Shown here: positions 52,083 to 61,800 of the stretch, piece after piece
Layout of the letters: every line of letters begins with the position of its first letter
Position numbering within the stretch: position 1 is the stretch's first letter
Assembly (NCBI GenBank): GCA_900548345.1
Contig: URKA01000015.1
Location: 1-63,200 of the forward strand
Origin: an uncultured Paraprevotella sp.
Lineage (GTDB): Bacteria; Bacteroidota; Bacteroidia; Bacteroidales; Bacteroidaceae
DNA length: 63,200 nt
Direction: 5' to 3'
The notes under the pieces: generated by a model
The model's input: the letters and a program-made list of their open reading frames with translations, nothing else
The model's database searches: none
What the model was told of the DNA's origin: nothing
Translations under genes and position numbers: made by a program

Positions 52083-53519
52083 TTATTTACGTTTATTGGT
52101 TACCCCAGACACCGAACGCACACAGCGAAAACCGATGTAGGAACGCGGCTGGTTCTGATATTCATACGAGCGCCATACGGAGCGTATCATCGACTCAGGG
52201 TCCTTCCACGAACCGCCGCGCACCGATTTCTTCTTCAAACGATAAGGGTCTTCCTTTGCCGCATTGTAGCGCAATTCGGGGTTCATGTCGCTCATGCTGT
52301 TCACTCCCGACTCGGTGTAGACCGTGCTTGTCCACTCGGCCACATTGCCGGCCATGTCGAACAGCCCGTTGGAGTTGGCCGAATACGTCCCCGATTTGGA
52401 GGTTATCAGGCTACCGTCCTCCGTATAGTCGCCGCGATCGGGCTTGAAGTTGGCAAAGAAACATCCTTTTTCACTTTTCACGTCGCCGGCTTCCCAAGGA
52501 TACAGGCCTCCTTCGGTGCCGCGGGCGGCAAACTCCCATTCCACTTCCGTAGGCAGGCGGTAGGGCTGTACCTGACGTGCGGCCGTTCCAAGCCCCCTCT
52601 TCAGGTATTCCGTACGCCAATGACAGAATGCGTTGGCCTGTTCCCAGGTCACACCCACCACCGGATAGTCGTTATAGGAAGGATTGGAGAAGTACTGCAA
52701 CATATAGCGTTCGTTTTCCGCATTAGGGAAGTCGTTCACCCAGCAGGTCGTATCGGGATACACATTCACGATGTAGGTATTCAGGAAATCATACACCCCC
52801 GACAGCGGACGGTTCACCGTCTCGCGCACGATGCGCCCCTCTTCATCCACATAAGCCGTATCCTTGGAAATCATCACCACTTCGTCGGGATTCACCCTGT
52901 GGTCCGTGTTCAGATTGCGCTCTTCCGGGTTCAACCGGTTTTTCCGCAAGGCCGCCGCCGCATTGTCGAACACTTCAAAACGATAGTTCATCTGGCTGGC
53001 ATCGAGCATGCGCACACCGGTAATCGGATGTGTGATGTATACGCTTTCGATGGCACGCTGCTCGTCTTCGTTCGCCTTTTTCCACGGAATAGGCTTGTTC
53101 CAGTTCAGATGAGGCGTCACGGGATTGCCGTATTTGTCCTCTTCTATCTTGAATGTCTCATCGCCACCGTAGGCCGGGTCGGCCAGGCGTTCCCTGATGA
53201 TGGAATCCCTCACCCAGAACACGAACTGCCGGTATTTGGAGTTGGAAACTTCGGTAGCATCCATCCAGAAACCGTCCACGGAGATTTCGCGCGTAGGAAT
53301 CTCGACGCCCCATAGGGTATCCGTCTTTTCCGTTCCTATTTTCAGGGACCCTTTCTTCACGAGCACCATTCCGTACGGTGTCGGCTCGCTATACGCAATA
53401 CCCCCGGTACCGGTCACTTCGCCGCCACCGCCCGAAGAAGCGGAACGAGGGCCGAGACAGGATGCGAAAACCATTCCTGCCGCCAAGCCCAGCATCATTC
53501 CATATTTTCTCATATTCAT
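52083..53519 (-). CDS. porK: Type IX secretion outer-membrane lipoprotein PorK/GldK
   Basis: A 478-residue lipoprotein with lipobox-like VFASC at the end of the signal peptide. The body is an FGE-sulfatase fold without sulfatase-activating function (MVLVKKGSLKIG, ISVDGFWMDATEVSN, VVGVTWEQANAFCHWR, RLPTEVEWEFAARG, SVRGGSWKD). It forms the periplasmic ring with PorN. The ATG at 53513 is an alternative start two codons in. It begins 4 nt after the porP stop. Confidence 0.94.
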   Translation of the reverse strand: MNMRKYGMMLGLAAGMVFASCLGPRSASSGGGGEVTGTGGIAYSEPTPYGMVLVKKGSLKIGTEKTDTLWGVEIPTREISVDGFWMDATEVSNSKYRQFVFWVRDSIIRERLADPAYGGDETFKIEEDKYGNPVTPHLNWNKPIPWKKANEDEQRAIESVYITHPITGVRMLDASQMNYRFEVFDNAAAALRKNRLNPEERNLNTDHRVNPDEVVMISKDTAYVDEEGRIVRETVNRPLSGVYDFLNTYIVNVYPDTTCWVNDFPNAENERYMLQYFSNPSYNDYPVVGVTWEQANAFCHWRTEYLKRGLGTAARQVQPYRLPTEVEWEFAARGTEGGLYPWEAGDVKSEKGCFFANFKPDRGDYTEDGSLITSKSGTYSANSNGLFDMAGNVAEWTSTVYTESGVNSMSDMNPELRYNAAKEDPYRLKKKSVRGGSWKDPESMIRSVWRSYEYQNQPRSYIGFRCVRSVSGVTNKRK

Positions 53520-53523
53520 CGTT

Positions 53524-54489
53524 CTATAATATTCTTACGCTTTTATGTTTGTTTTTTCCCTTCCTGGATATGTTCAGGTCGGTCTTGTAACCGAGAACCA
53601 ACTCATGGCTGCCGTTCAGCGCACCGATTCCCGACGTGTAGAGTTCATAGGCATAACCGATATTCACACCGTGGAAATCGCCCCCGAAGAGGAAGCTCAC
53701 CGAATTCATCGGACTATACGACACGCCGCCGTAAAGCTCATGCTTGTTGCCGTGATAGGCCAGACGCCCCGTGATATCCGCACGGTAGCCCACCATATCG
53801 GAACGCAGCATGACATGGGTATGTATGGTATATAACGGACTTTTCAACCGGATATTGTATCCGCCGGTCAAATAATAAGAGGGAGATACGGTCATTTCGT
53901 TGACTTTCTCCTCTCCCAAAGTGACTGTAGGTGATGTGCAGTGCATCATGGAAAATCCCACGAACCACGACTTGCGGGCATATTGCAGGCCAAAATTCAG
54001 GTCAAATCCCGAACCTGCAGCCTCGTTCGTCGGAAAAGCCGGGTCGTTACTCTCCTCCAGGTCCAGACCGCTTCCGTCGAACGTCTCGCTCAGCATGGCC
54101 AAATGGATGCCTCCGCTGAGACGACCGCCCCACAACGGCTGGTGATAGGCATACTGCAAGTAGAATTTCTGATGCTTGAACAGACCTATCTCATCGTTCA
54201 TGAAACCGACTCCCACGCCATGACGGTCGCCGATAAAGAACAGGGGCATGTCGACATAGGCATACATCGTGGAGGGCGCGTTCTCGAATCCCATCATCTG
54301 CATGCTGTAGACTCCCTGGAAGTTCAACATCTTCTCCTGTCCCGTAGCCGCAGGGTTATAAAAGGCGGGCATGGCCCAGCTGTTGACGAACGACGGGTCG
54401 TATTGCGCCTTGCACACACGAGGTATGAAGCACAATATCATCCATACATATATGATTCTCTTGACCGTCATCATCGCCTTATGCGCCAA
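53524..54489 (-). CDS. porP: Type IX secretion outer-membrane protein PorP/SprF
   Basis: A 321-residue outer-membrane beta-barrel of the PorP/SprF family. After a signal peptide (IIYVWMILCFIPRVCKA) it shows the family start QYDPSFVNSWAMPAFYNPAATG, then repeated strands (FFIGDRHGVGVGFMND, KFYLQYAYHQPLWGG, LYGGVSYSPMNSVSFLFGG). PorP links the PorKN ring to the outer membrane. In-frame ATGs at 54474 and 54471 are alternative starts. It is the first gene of the operon. Confidence 0.92.
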   Translation of the reverse strand: MAHKAMMTVKRIIYVWMILCFIPRVCKAQYDPSFVNSWAMPAFYNPAATGQEKMLNFQGVYSMQMMGFENAPSTMYAYVDMPLFFIGDRHGVGVGFMNDEIGLFKHQKFYLQYAYHQPLWGGRLSGGIHLAMLSETFDGSGLDLEESNDPAFPTNEAAGSGFDLNFGLQYARKSWFVGFSMMHCTSPTVTLGEEKVNEMTVSPSYYLTGGYNIRLKSPLYTIHTHVMLRSDMVGYRADITGRLAYHGNKHELYGGVSYSPMNSVSFLFGGDFHGVNIGYAYELYTSGIGALNGSHELVLGYKTDLNISRKGKNKHKSVRIL

Positions 54490-54548
54490 AAGCGCATGCC
54501 ATTGGAATAATAACAGAATCCGCCCTGTTTTATTGCATTACGATGCGG

Positions 54549-54582
54549 CAAAGTTACGAAAAAAAACAAGCCGGAATGCAAA
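54549..54582 (-). promoter_or_regulatory. Promoter of the T9SS porPKLMN operon
   Basis: On the minus strand -33 TTTG (54582-54579) and -7 TAACTTTG (54556-54549) are separated by 22 nt, close to consensus, with a leader of about 55-60 nt to porP. Confidence 0.65.
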
Positions 54583-54620
54583 TTGTGTCTTCTTTTTTTC
54601 TCTTCAAAATTCCGTCCTCA

Positions 54621-54730
54621 AAAGCCTTGAATCGGTGACCTGTGTCCATTCAATTCCTCACAGGTGAGCGTTTCGTTCCCGACAGGTCAAGAAACGAATG
54701 TGCACAGGTAGACATTTCATCCCCCGACGT
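54621..54730. repeat. Tandem array C of the 22-bp repeat
   Basis: Five consecutive 22-bp units lie at 54621-54642, 54643-54664, 54665-54686, 54687-54708 and 54709-54730. Units two and three match the consensus best (both contain a CATTC or CGTTTC core and end ACAGG). The fourth contains the core in inverted form (GAAACGAATG). The array takes up most of the 368-bp gene-free stretch 54490-54857, between the divergent T9SS and HTCS promoters. Confidence 0.8.
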
Positions 54731-54790
54731 TGAAGCACCTGTTCCCGTACTAAATATTCGCGAAACAGCTACACTTTGAAAATAAAACAC

Positions 54791-54798
54791 TAAATTTG
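54791..54798 (+). promoter_or_regulatory. -7 box of the HTCS gene
   Basis: TAAATTTG lies 59 nt before the ATG at 54858. No well-spaced -33 element is visible. Confidence 0.5.
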
Positions 54799-54857
54799 CA
54801 TGGTTGCCTGATACCATTGACAGCATAACCTTGTAAACAATAAAGAATAAAAACGAA

Positions 54858-57800
54858 ATGAGACCATTCATCGGCAAAGACCATATAGGACAGGTGGCAT
54901 ACGACAGACAGCATGACAGACAGGTCGTCCTGCATATCGGTTGTCTCCTGTTTCTGTTCCAGCTGTTTGCCTATGATATTCATGCCCAATGGAAAATCAT
55001 CACGCTGCCCAACCAGCGCCACATGCCGGTAGGCAACGTGCATCAGACCATACAGGACCGTTCCGGCTACATCTGGTATGCCACCGACGGCGGAGGAGTA
55101 TGCCGTGACAACGGGTATCAAATCGATGTGTTGCGCGAAGGGTTGCCGTCTTTGCAGGTCACACAGATTTCCGAAGACACTGCGGGGGGACTTTGGGTTG
55201 GAACCTTGAACGGATTGTGCAGAATAGAAAAGAAAGAAAGATTCAAAGTCTGCCATATAGGCCATGAACCGTTCGCATCGGGGTGTATCAATGCACTGAC
55301 CAGCACATCGGACGGCCACACATGGGTGGCGACAGGCAAGGTCATAGGCTGTTTTGACACACAGGGACGTTGTCTGAAATGTTACAGGATGGAGAATAAC
55401 CGCCATCCTGACAAGTCGGTCAACAGTTTCTATGAAGACCGTAAAGGCAGGTTATGGATTCTTGAAACACGAGGAGGCCTGCTCCGGTACGACAGCCTCA
55501 AAGCGTGTTTCTACCGCGTACCCTGGGACGGATATGACCCCATAGAGATGTTGGAAGACACTTTGCATCATTGCTATTGGGTAGGCACATGGAACGATGG
55601 GATTGTCCGGCTTGACGACACCTGTAAGAACAGTACCCCTCAGGCAGTCCGGCCCGTCCGGCCCGCCACGCCACGGTTCAACACATTGGATGTTAGCCTT
55701 AGTGCGGATTGCCGCATGCTTTTCACTACGGACATGAGTATGTTGCGTCAATGGCACATCCATCCCGACGGAACATTGGAGGAAGAGGAATCCATAAGGC
55801 AACAGCTTCCGCCCGGCCGGCATATTCTGGACAAGATGGATTTGGACCGCGAAGGAAATATCTGGGTGGCCAGTTATATGCCACATACATTCATATTGTC
55901 ACCCGAACAACATCAGAAAGTAGTCACCACCATTCCGGAGCTCAACCGCCTGATGCTGACACAGGCCGATTTGCGCATCCTGCCCCATAATATAGTGGTT
56001 GAAGGATGTGATGTATGGCTCTGGCAAGGACGACTCGGACTAATCAACTACAATCCGGCATCCGGCATGCGGCAATGCAGCGGAGTGGGAGCACCGGGAC
56101 ATCTGAGCCGAATGGAAAAGTGCCGGCTACAGACCGGAATCTGGTTGGCTCAGGGTACAGACCTTTACCGTGCATGGCGTGAAGGCAGCGACTTGCGGTT
56201 GGAACTGATAACCCGGATGCCCGGACAGGAAAACATATTTTCGCTCTGGGACTCCGGAGACGGAAACCTGTGGATAGGAACATCCCATGGCATATTCCGG
56301 TATAACCGGCAAGATGGCCGTACGGAACAAATCAAGCGGACAGATTCCGGCGTGCTTTTTCTTGTAACGGACGCAGACGGCATCCCTCACGGACTTACTG
56401 CCGATATGCTACCGATGTATTCCGCATTGGGACGGGACAAGGATGGCACGTTATGGTGGGGAGACACCCAAGGGTATATTTACCGTCAGGACCGCCACGA
56501 CTCCATCCCCCGACAGGTGTATTGCGCCGCAGCCGGAGAAACCATCAACCGAATCTGCTGTGACAGCATGGGACATATCTGGGCCTTAACCGACCAGAGT
56601 GTCAGCGAATGCAATCCTCGGACATTATCCCAGCGACTTCTGAGCGCAACCGACGAACGTCTGGAGGTGGACTTCTTCCGCAGCATCTGTACCGTGGGAG
56701 ACAGCGTATATATCGGTTCGGCCGGCAATGTGCTCCGCCTGGCTTCTTCGACCGACCTCAACCGCCCTTCCTCCGCCAACCCGCCGGTCATCAGCACCTT
56801 GTTGTGCGACAGTCTGATGGAACTTCCCGGCCGGGATGCCATAGAAGTCCCTTATTCCACAAAAGTGATTGAGATTCGTATGACAACGCTCGATATACTA
56901 TACGCCCGACACATCCGGTTTGCCTATCGCATCCGGGAACTGAACGACCAATGGACCACGTTGCCTATCGGACAGAACACGCTCAGACTATTGTTGCCGT
57001 CTGCCGGACGATACACATTCGAAGCCAAGGCAACAGACCGCTATGGCGTATGGAGCAACCCCGACAAATTACTTGTCATACATAAATTGCCGGCATGGTG
57101 GCAGACCCGACTGGCTTATACCGTCTACATCTTATTGGGATTAACAGTCATCTGTCTGACTGTGGGGCTTTTCCTGACAAGACAGAAGAAGAAACATGAG
57201 CAACGCATGCAGGAAAAACTGACGGAACTGAAATTCCGTTTCTTTACGAATATCAGCCATGAGTTGCGCACTCCGCTTTCACTCATCATCACCCCATTGG
57301 ACAGCATGATTGGCAAAGGAGGAAATGACGCCCTCAAACCCGTTCTGCTGCAGGCAAGACATTTGTTGGACATGATTAACCGTCTGCTCGAATTCCGTAA
57401 GATGGAAACCGACAATAACCGGTTACAGCCACGTGCCGGCAATCTGACGGAATTCATACGTATGGAGGTTGATTCCCTCCGGCCTCTGGCTGATAACAAA
57501 CAACTCCGATGGTGTACCGATATGCCGGATACAGATATTTATTATACCTTCGACCATGACAAGATGCACCATATCCTATCCAATCTGCTCGGCAACGCCA
57601 TCAAGTACAACCGCGCTGGAGGTTCTGTCTTTCTGACGCTCAACCAAATAGACGACAAAGCCATACAGCTGTCCGTACGCGACACAGGCATCGGCATACC
57701 TCAAAAGGATTTGACTCATATATTCGAGCGTTTCTATCAGGCAGCCAACCATACCCATGATACAGGAACTGGAATCGGACTGAACATGACTTATGAACTC

Positions 57801-58697
57801 GTACGCCTTCACGGCGGTGAGCTTACGGTTGAGAGCGTGGAGAATGAAGGAAGCACATTTACGGTCACACTGCCGGTTCAGCCCACATCCGGGGATGAAG
57901 GACTTCCGACCGGAGAGCTACCGGCTGCAACCGACGGAGCATCCATCCTGTTGGTTGAGGACAACGCCGAATTCCGGGAGTTTCTTGCCGATGAACTTGC
58001 CCACATGGGATATAAAGTATTGAAGGCCGGCGACGGCATTGAAGCACTGAAACTATTGGAAACCCATCCGGACACAGACATCGTGGTGAGCGACATCATG
58101 ATGCCGCGCATGAACGGAGTAGAGTTGTGCCGTAAGCTGAAAACAGACATCAAGACCAGCCATATTCCCGTCATCCTGCTCACCGCACGAAGCGGTAATG
58201 AGAATATATTGGAAGGCTATGATGCCGGCTCCGACCTTTATCTTACCAAACCGTTTAATATAGCCATCCTGCAGAACCGCATCCGCCATTTGTTGGCGCA
58301 AGGCGAAAAAAGGCACCAGGTCTTTCTGCAAAGCGTGGAACTGAAGAGCGAAGAGCTGGCCGACAATGACCTCGACCGGCAGTTTATCGCCCGTGCCGTG
58401 GAAATGGTAGAGGCCAACATGACAAACACAGAATACAGTGTGGGAACATTTGCCGATGACATGCACACCGACCGCACCAACCTTTATCGTAAACTGCAGA
58501 TGCTTACCGGACAGAAACCGTCGGAATTCATCCGGTCTATCCGGCTCAAACATGCGGCCCAGCTTCTTCAGTCCAGCAATCACAGTATTTCAGAGATTGC
58601 CGATTTGTGCGGATTCTCCACACCGAGTTATTTCACCCATTCCTTTAAAAGGATGTTCGGGAAAACACCGGGAGAATATCAGAAAGACAGAAAATGA
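54858..58697 (+). CDS. Hybrid two-component system (HTCS) regulator
   Basis: A 1279-residue inner-membrane sensor-regulator with the full HTCS layout. The periplasmic two-propeller sensor (about 40-660) has reg_prop repeats such as SGYIWYATDGGG, GGLWVGTLNGL and GNLWIGTSHGIF. A Y_Y_Y domain (about 665-745) and one TM helix (about 755-775) follow. The kinase has His in FTNISHELRTPLSL, the N box in ILSNLLGNAIKYN, DTGIGIPQ and GTGIGLNM. The receiver (about 1030-1145) has its phospho-acceptor Asp in IVVSDIMMPRMNG. The AraC HTH is at about 1180-1279. HTCS proteins bind oligosaccharide in the periplasm and activate adjacent glycan genes, here most likely the GH30 gene downstream. Confidence 0.95.
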   Translation: MRPFIGKDHIGQVAYDRQHDRQVVLHIGCLLFLFQLFAYDIHAQWKIITLPNQRHMPVGNVHQTIQDRSGYIWYATDGGGVCRDNGYQIDVLREGLPSLQVTQISEDTAGGLWVGTLNGLCRIEKKERFKVCHIGHEPFASGCINALTSTSDGHTWVATGKVIGCFDTQGRCLKCYRMENNRHPDKSVNSFYEDRKGRLWILETRGGLLRYDSLKACFYRVPWDGYDPIEMLEDTLHHCYWVGTWNDGIVRLDDTCKNSTPQAVRPVRPATPRFNTLDVSLSADCRMLFTTDMSMLRQWHIHPDGTLEEEESIRQQLPPGRHILDKMDLDREGNIWVASYMPHTFILSPEQHQKVVTTIPELNRLMLTQADLRILPHNIVVEGCDVWLWQGRLGLINYNPASGMRQCSGVGAPGHLSRMEKCRLQTGIWLAQGTDLYRAWREGSDLRLELITRMPGQENIFSLWDSGDGNLWIGTSHGIFRYNRQDGRTEQIKRTDSGVLFLVTDADGIPHGLTADMLPMYSALGRDKDGTLWWGDTQGYIYRQDRHDSIPRQVYCAAAGETINRICCDSMGHIWALTDQSVSECNPRTLSQRLLSATDERLEVDFFRSICTVGDSVYIGSAGNVLRLASSTDLNRPSSANPPVISTLLCDSLMELPGRDAIEVPYSTKVIEIRMTTLDILYARHIRFAYRIRELNDQWTTLPIGQNTLRLLLPSAGRYTFEAKATDRYGVWSNPDKLLVIHKLPAWWQTRLAYTVYILLGLTVICLTVGLFLTRQKKKHEQRMQEKLTELKFRFFTNISHELRTPLSLIITPLDSMIGKGGNDALKPVLLQARHLLDMINRLLEFRKMETDNNRLQPRAGNLTEFIRMEVDSLRPLADNKQLRWCTDMPDTDIYYTFDHDKMHHILSNLLGNAIKYNRAGGSVFLTLNQIDDKAIQLSVRDTGIGIPQKDLTHIFERFYQAANHTHDTGTGIGLNMTYELVRLHGGELTVESVENEGSTFTVTLPVQPTSGDEGLPTGELPAATDGASILLVEDNAEFREFLADELAHMGYKVLKAGDGIEALKLLETHPDTDIVVSDIMMPRMNGVELCRKLKTDIKTSHIPVILLTARSGNENILEGYDAGSDLYLTKPFNIAILQNRIRHLLAQGEKRHQVFLQSVELKSEELADNDLDRQFIARAVEMVEANMTNTEYSVGTFADDMHTDRTNLYRKLQMLTGQKPSEFIRSIRLKHAAQLLQSSNHSISEIADLCGFSTPSYFTHSFKRMFGKTPGEYQKDRK

Positions 58698-58763
58698 CTT
58701 CTTTATCCCGCAATGACTTAATCGCACACCTTTCATGTTCCGACAGACACGACAATGGTGGCA

Positions 58764-58786
58764 GTCAGCCCTTATAGTATGCTGAC
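58764..58786. promoter_or_regulatory. Inverted repeat between HTCS and GH30
   Basis: GTCAGC-N11-GCTGAC lies 67 bases after the HTCS stop and about 70 bases before the GH30 -7 box. It could end the HTCS transcript or act as an operator. There is no T-run. Confidence 0.35.
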
Positions 58787-58854
58787 ATTGAGGATTTACA
58801 ACATATACGCAAGGCGTTTCAACATATTTGCAAGAAGATAATAATCCGCGTATG

Positions 58855-58862
58855 TATCTTTG
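58855..58862 (+). promoter_or_regulatory. -7 box of the GH30 gene
   Basis: TATCTTTG lies 35 nt before the GH30 ATG. A TTTG at 58827-58830 is 24 nt upstream, longer than the usual 19-21, as expected for an activator-dependent promoter. Confidence 0.6.
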
Positions 58863-58897
58863 CCTGCATTCAGTAAACCCTTATAATACCATATTGT

Positions 58898-61800
58898 ATG
58901 AGAAAAACTTTATTCACTGTTTTAGTCCTTTCAGGACAACTCTGCATGCAGGCACAAACCATGAAGGCTTTGCAGATTTCCACTACGGAGAACGACAAAT
59001 GGCATGTTTATCCGACCGGTGTAGTGGAAGATGACAACAACCCGTTGCGTGTGAAATTCACAAGCAACGATGTAAACTGCACGTTCCGTAGTTTCGGCAC
59101 CTGTTTCAATGAACTCGACTGGTATGCCTTGCAGTTGCTTCCCAAAGAAGAACAGGACAAATTCTTTCACAATTTATTTGACCCTGAAGGTGACTTGCGT
59201 TTCACCTTAGGACGTATCCCGATGGGCGCAAGCGACTATGCCGCCCAGGAGAATTTCTATACCGAACTTTATCACGAACGGAATGAAGGCATCGGTATCT
59301 GGGATGCCTGGTACAGTCCGGACGAGATGCCCAAAGGGGAACAGGACCTCAACATGGAGCATTTCACACTGGAACGCGACCGTAAAGCCATCATCCCGTT
59401 TATCAAACGGGCCATGCAGGAAAATCCGGAACTGACCTTCTGGTGCTCGCCGTGGAGCCCTCCCATGTGGATGAAGAAAAGCGAGCATTACAGTAACCGT
59501 GCCGGCTACGGCAACGGACTGGATGTGACCTATCCGCGCTATACCACGCAGTTCAAGATGGAAGACCCCATATTGAAAGCGCACGCCATGTATTTCAGCC
59601 GTTTCATCACAGAATACGGCAAAGAAGGAATTCCCATTACCGGATGCTGTTATCAGAACGAGGCCTATACGGTGAACTATTACCCCAATACGTCATGGAG
59701 TGCAGAGGATGCCGGACGTTTCAATGCGGATTACCTGATACCTTACCTCAACGAGCATAATCCGGGCGTAAAAGTATGGTTGGGCACATTGAATACCGCA
59801 GACATCAACAACATTGAAACCATATTGAACACCGTAAGTACTGCCGAAGGCTATCAGGGCAAACGCCTGTCCGAAATGGTGGCCGGAGCCGGATTCCAAT
59901 GGGAAGGGCGCGACGCCATAGCGACCATCCGCAAAGATTATCCCGGACTGGAAATGATACAGACCGAAAGCGAATGTGGAGGCGGAACATTTGACTGGGC
60001 TGCCGGCGTGCATACATTCGAACTCATCCATCATTACCTGAAGAACGGCTGTGTGGACTATACCAACTGGAATTCCATCCTGGGCGGTAACGGGCGCGGC
60101 CCTTTCATGAACTGGTGGCAGAATGCACTTGTACACATCAATGAGAGGTTACCTCGCGCCAATGGTACCTGCACGGCTTACTACACACCGGAATATTATG
60201 CCTACAAGCACTATAGCCATTTCCTTTGCCAAGGGACAAAGATTCTAAAAAAGCCTGTGGACAAGGAATTATTACTCGTCGCACAGCGTCCTGACGGTCT
60301 TTATGTGGCCGTAGTCGGTAACGAAGCCGCTCAGGAACGTTCCCTGAAACTGGATATTGACGGCCACTGCATCAATGTGAACGTACCTGCACATTCCATG
60401 AATACATTTGTAGTCGGCACGGAAGAACAAATCAACACACTTGCCATCAAAGAGGGCATGAAAGAAGACGAAAAAGAATATCCGGCCGACAACACCCACA
60501 GCGTATACATCGACCCCGCACAAAAGTATTACCTGTATAACGTCAAAGAAGGAAAGTTCCTTAATGCCGGAGGACGTTACGGCACACGTCCGGTTCTGGA
60601 TGAGATTGGATGTGAGTATACTTTGGAGTATAGCGACACGGGTGACGACTACTATTTAGCCACGCCTTATGGGAATAACACGCACTTCGGCTATCAGGAA
60701 GTGGACAACGGTCTCGGCCTTGAACAGAAGTACTTCATGGACAACGGCGCCGCAAAGGAACGCCTGACCTTCTACCCCACCAACGAGGACAACGTGTATG
60801 CCATCGGAATCTTCGGTCATTACCTGACTTACAAGACTTCACTATCCATCGGAGACCTGAATGAAGGTGAAGTGGGTTACGGACAGGAAATCAAGGACGG
60901 CGACAACGTAAACGAGATAGAGGGCTGCCAGTGGAGACTGGTAACCGCCGAAGAGCGCTGGGCACAGGCGAAGAAAGCTACCGAGGAGAATCCGATGGAC
61001 GTAACTTTCGCCTGCATCAAGAACCCGGACTTCAACCGCTTGCACAACGGCGACGACGTGTGGAGCCAGGCTCCGGCCACTCCCGGACTGACCACCGACC
61101 CTTATCGCGAATATATCGGTGAGTTCGGCAACTACGAGGCGCTGGACGCTTACCTTGACCTGACCCACCTGCCTGCCGGTGTGTACGAGTTCTCCGTGGC
61201 CGGATTCTATCGTGGCGCCAACAGCGCAAATGTGGCTGACGAAAACACCTCCGTATCCGTCTACGCCACAGGCGACGACGGTGTGGCCGTGACCAACTTC
61301 CTGCCGACATGGGCAGCCGGACGTCACGAAGGACGGATTGGACAAGGCAATGAGCTGGAAGTGGCCGACGCACAAGGCTGGTATGTGCCCAACGACGGCG
61401 TGGCCTCCATCCATTATTTGGGCAAAGGATGCTATCCCCGTACAGCCGTACGCGCCACGGTCAAGGAGGGCAAGCTGAGAGTGGGCTTCAGCGCGACGGC
61501 CTCAGCCCCCCAAGATAAGGTAACTTTCGACAACCTGCGCGTCAAGTACTATCCTTATGCCGACGACGCGACAATGAACATGGAATATCTGGAGAAGCTG
61601 AATGCCAGGATTGAAGAAGCCAAGACCTTGTTGGATGGCACTTCTAATCCTACAGGAAAAGAAGAACTGTCGGCCGCCATCAATGTGGCGCAAAAGGTCT
61701 ACAACGACCAGCCGGCCTGGACTGTAAGCCAGCAAGCCATTTTTGACCTCGAAGATGCTGTCGAGTCCTTTAATAAGTTACAGGAATCCGGCGACATGAT

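Noticed and set aside
52083..53519. GldK/PorK as a sulfatase-modifying enzyme
   Set aside because: The FGE-sulfatase fold is present, but the lipoprotein signal and operon position identify PorK; no sulfatase gene is present nearby.
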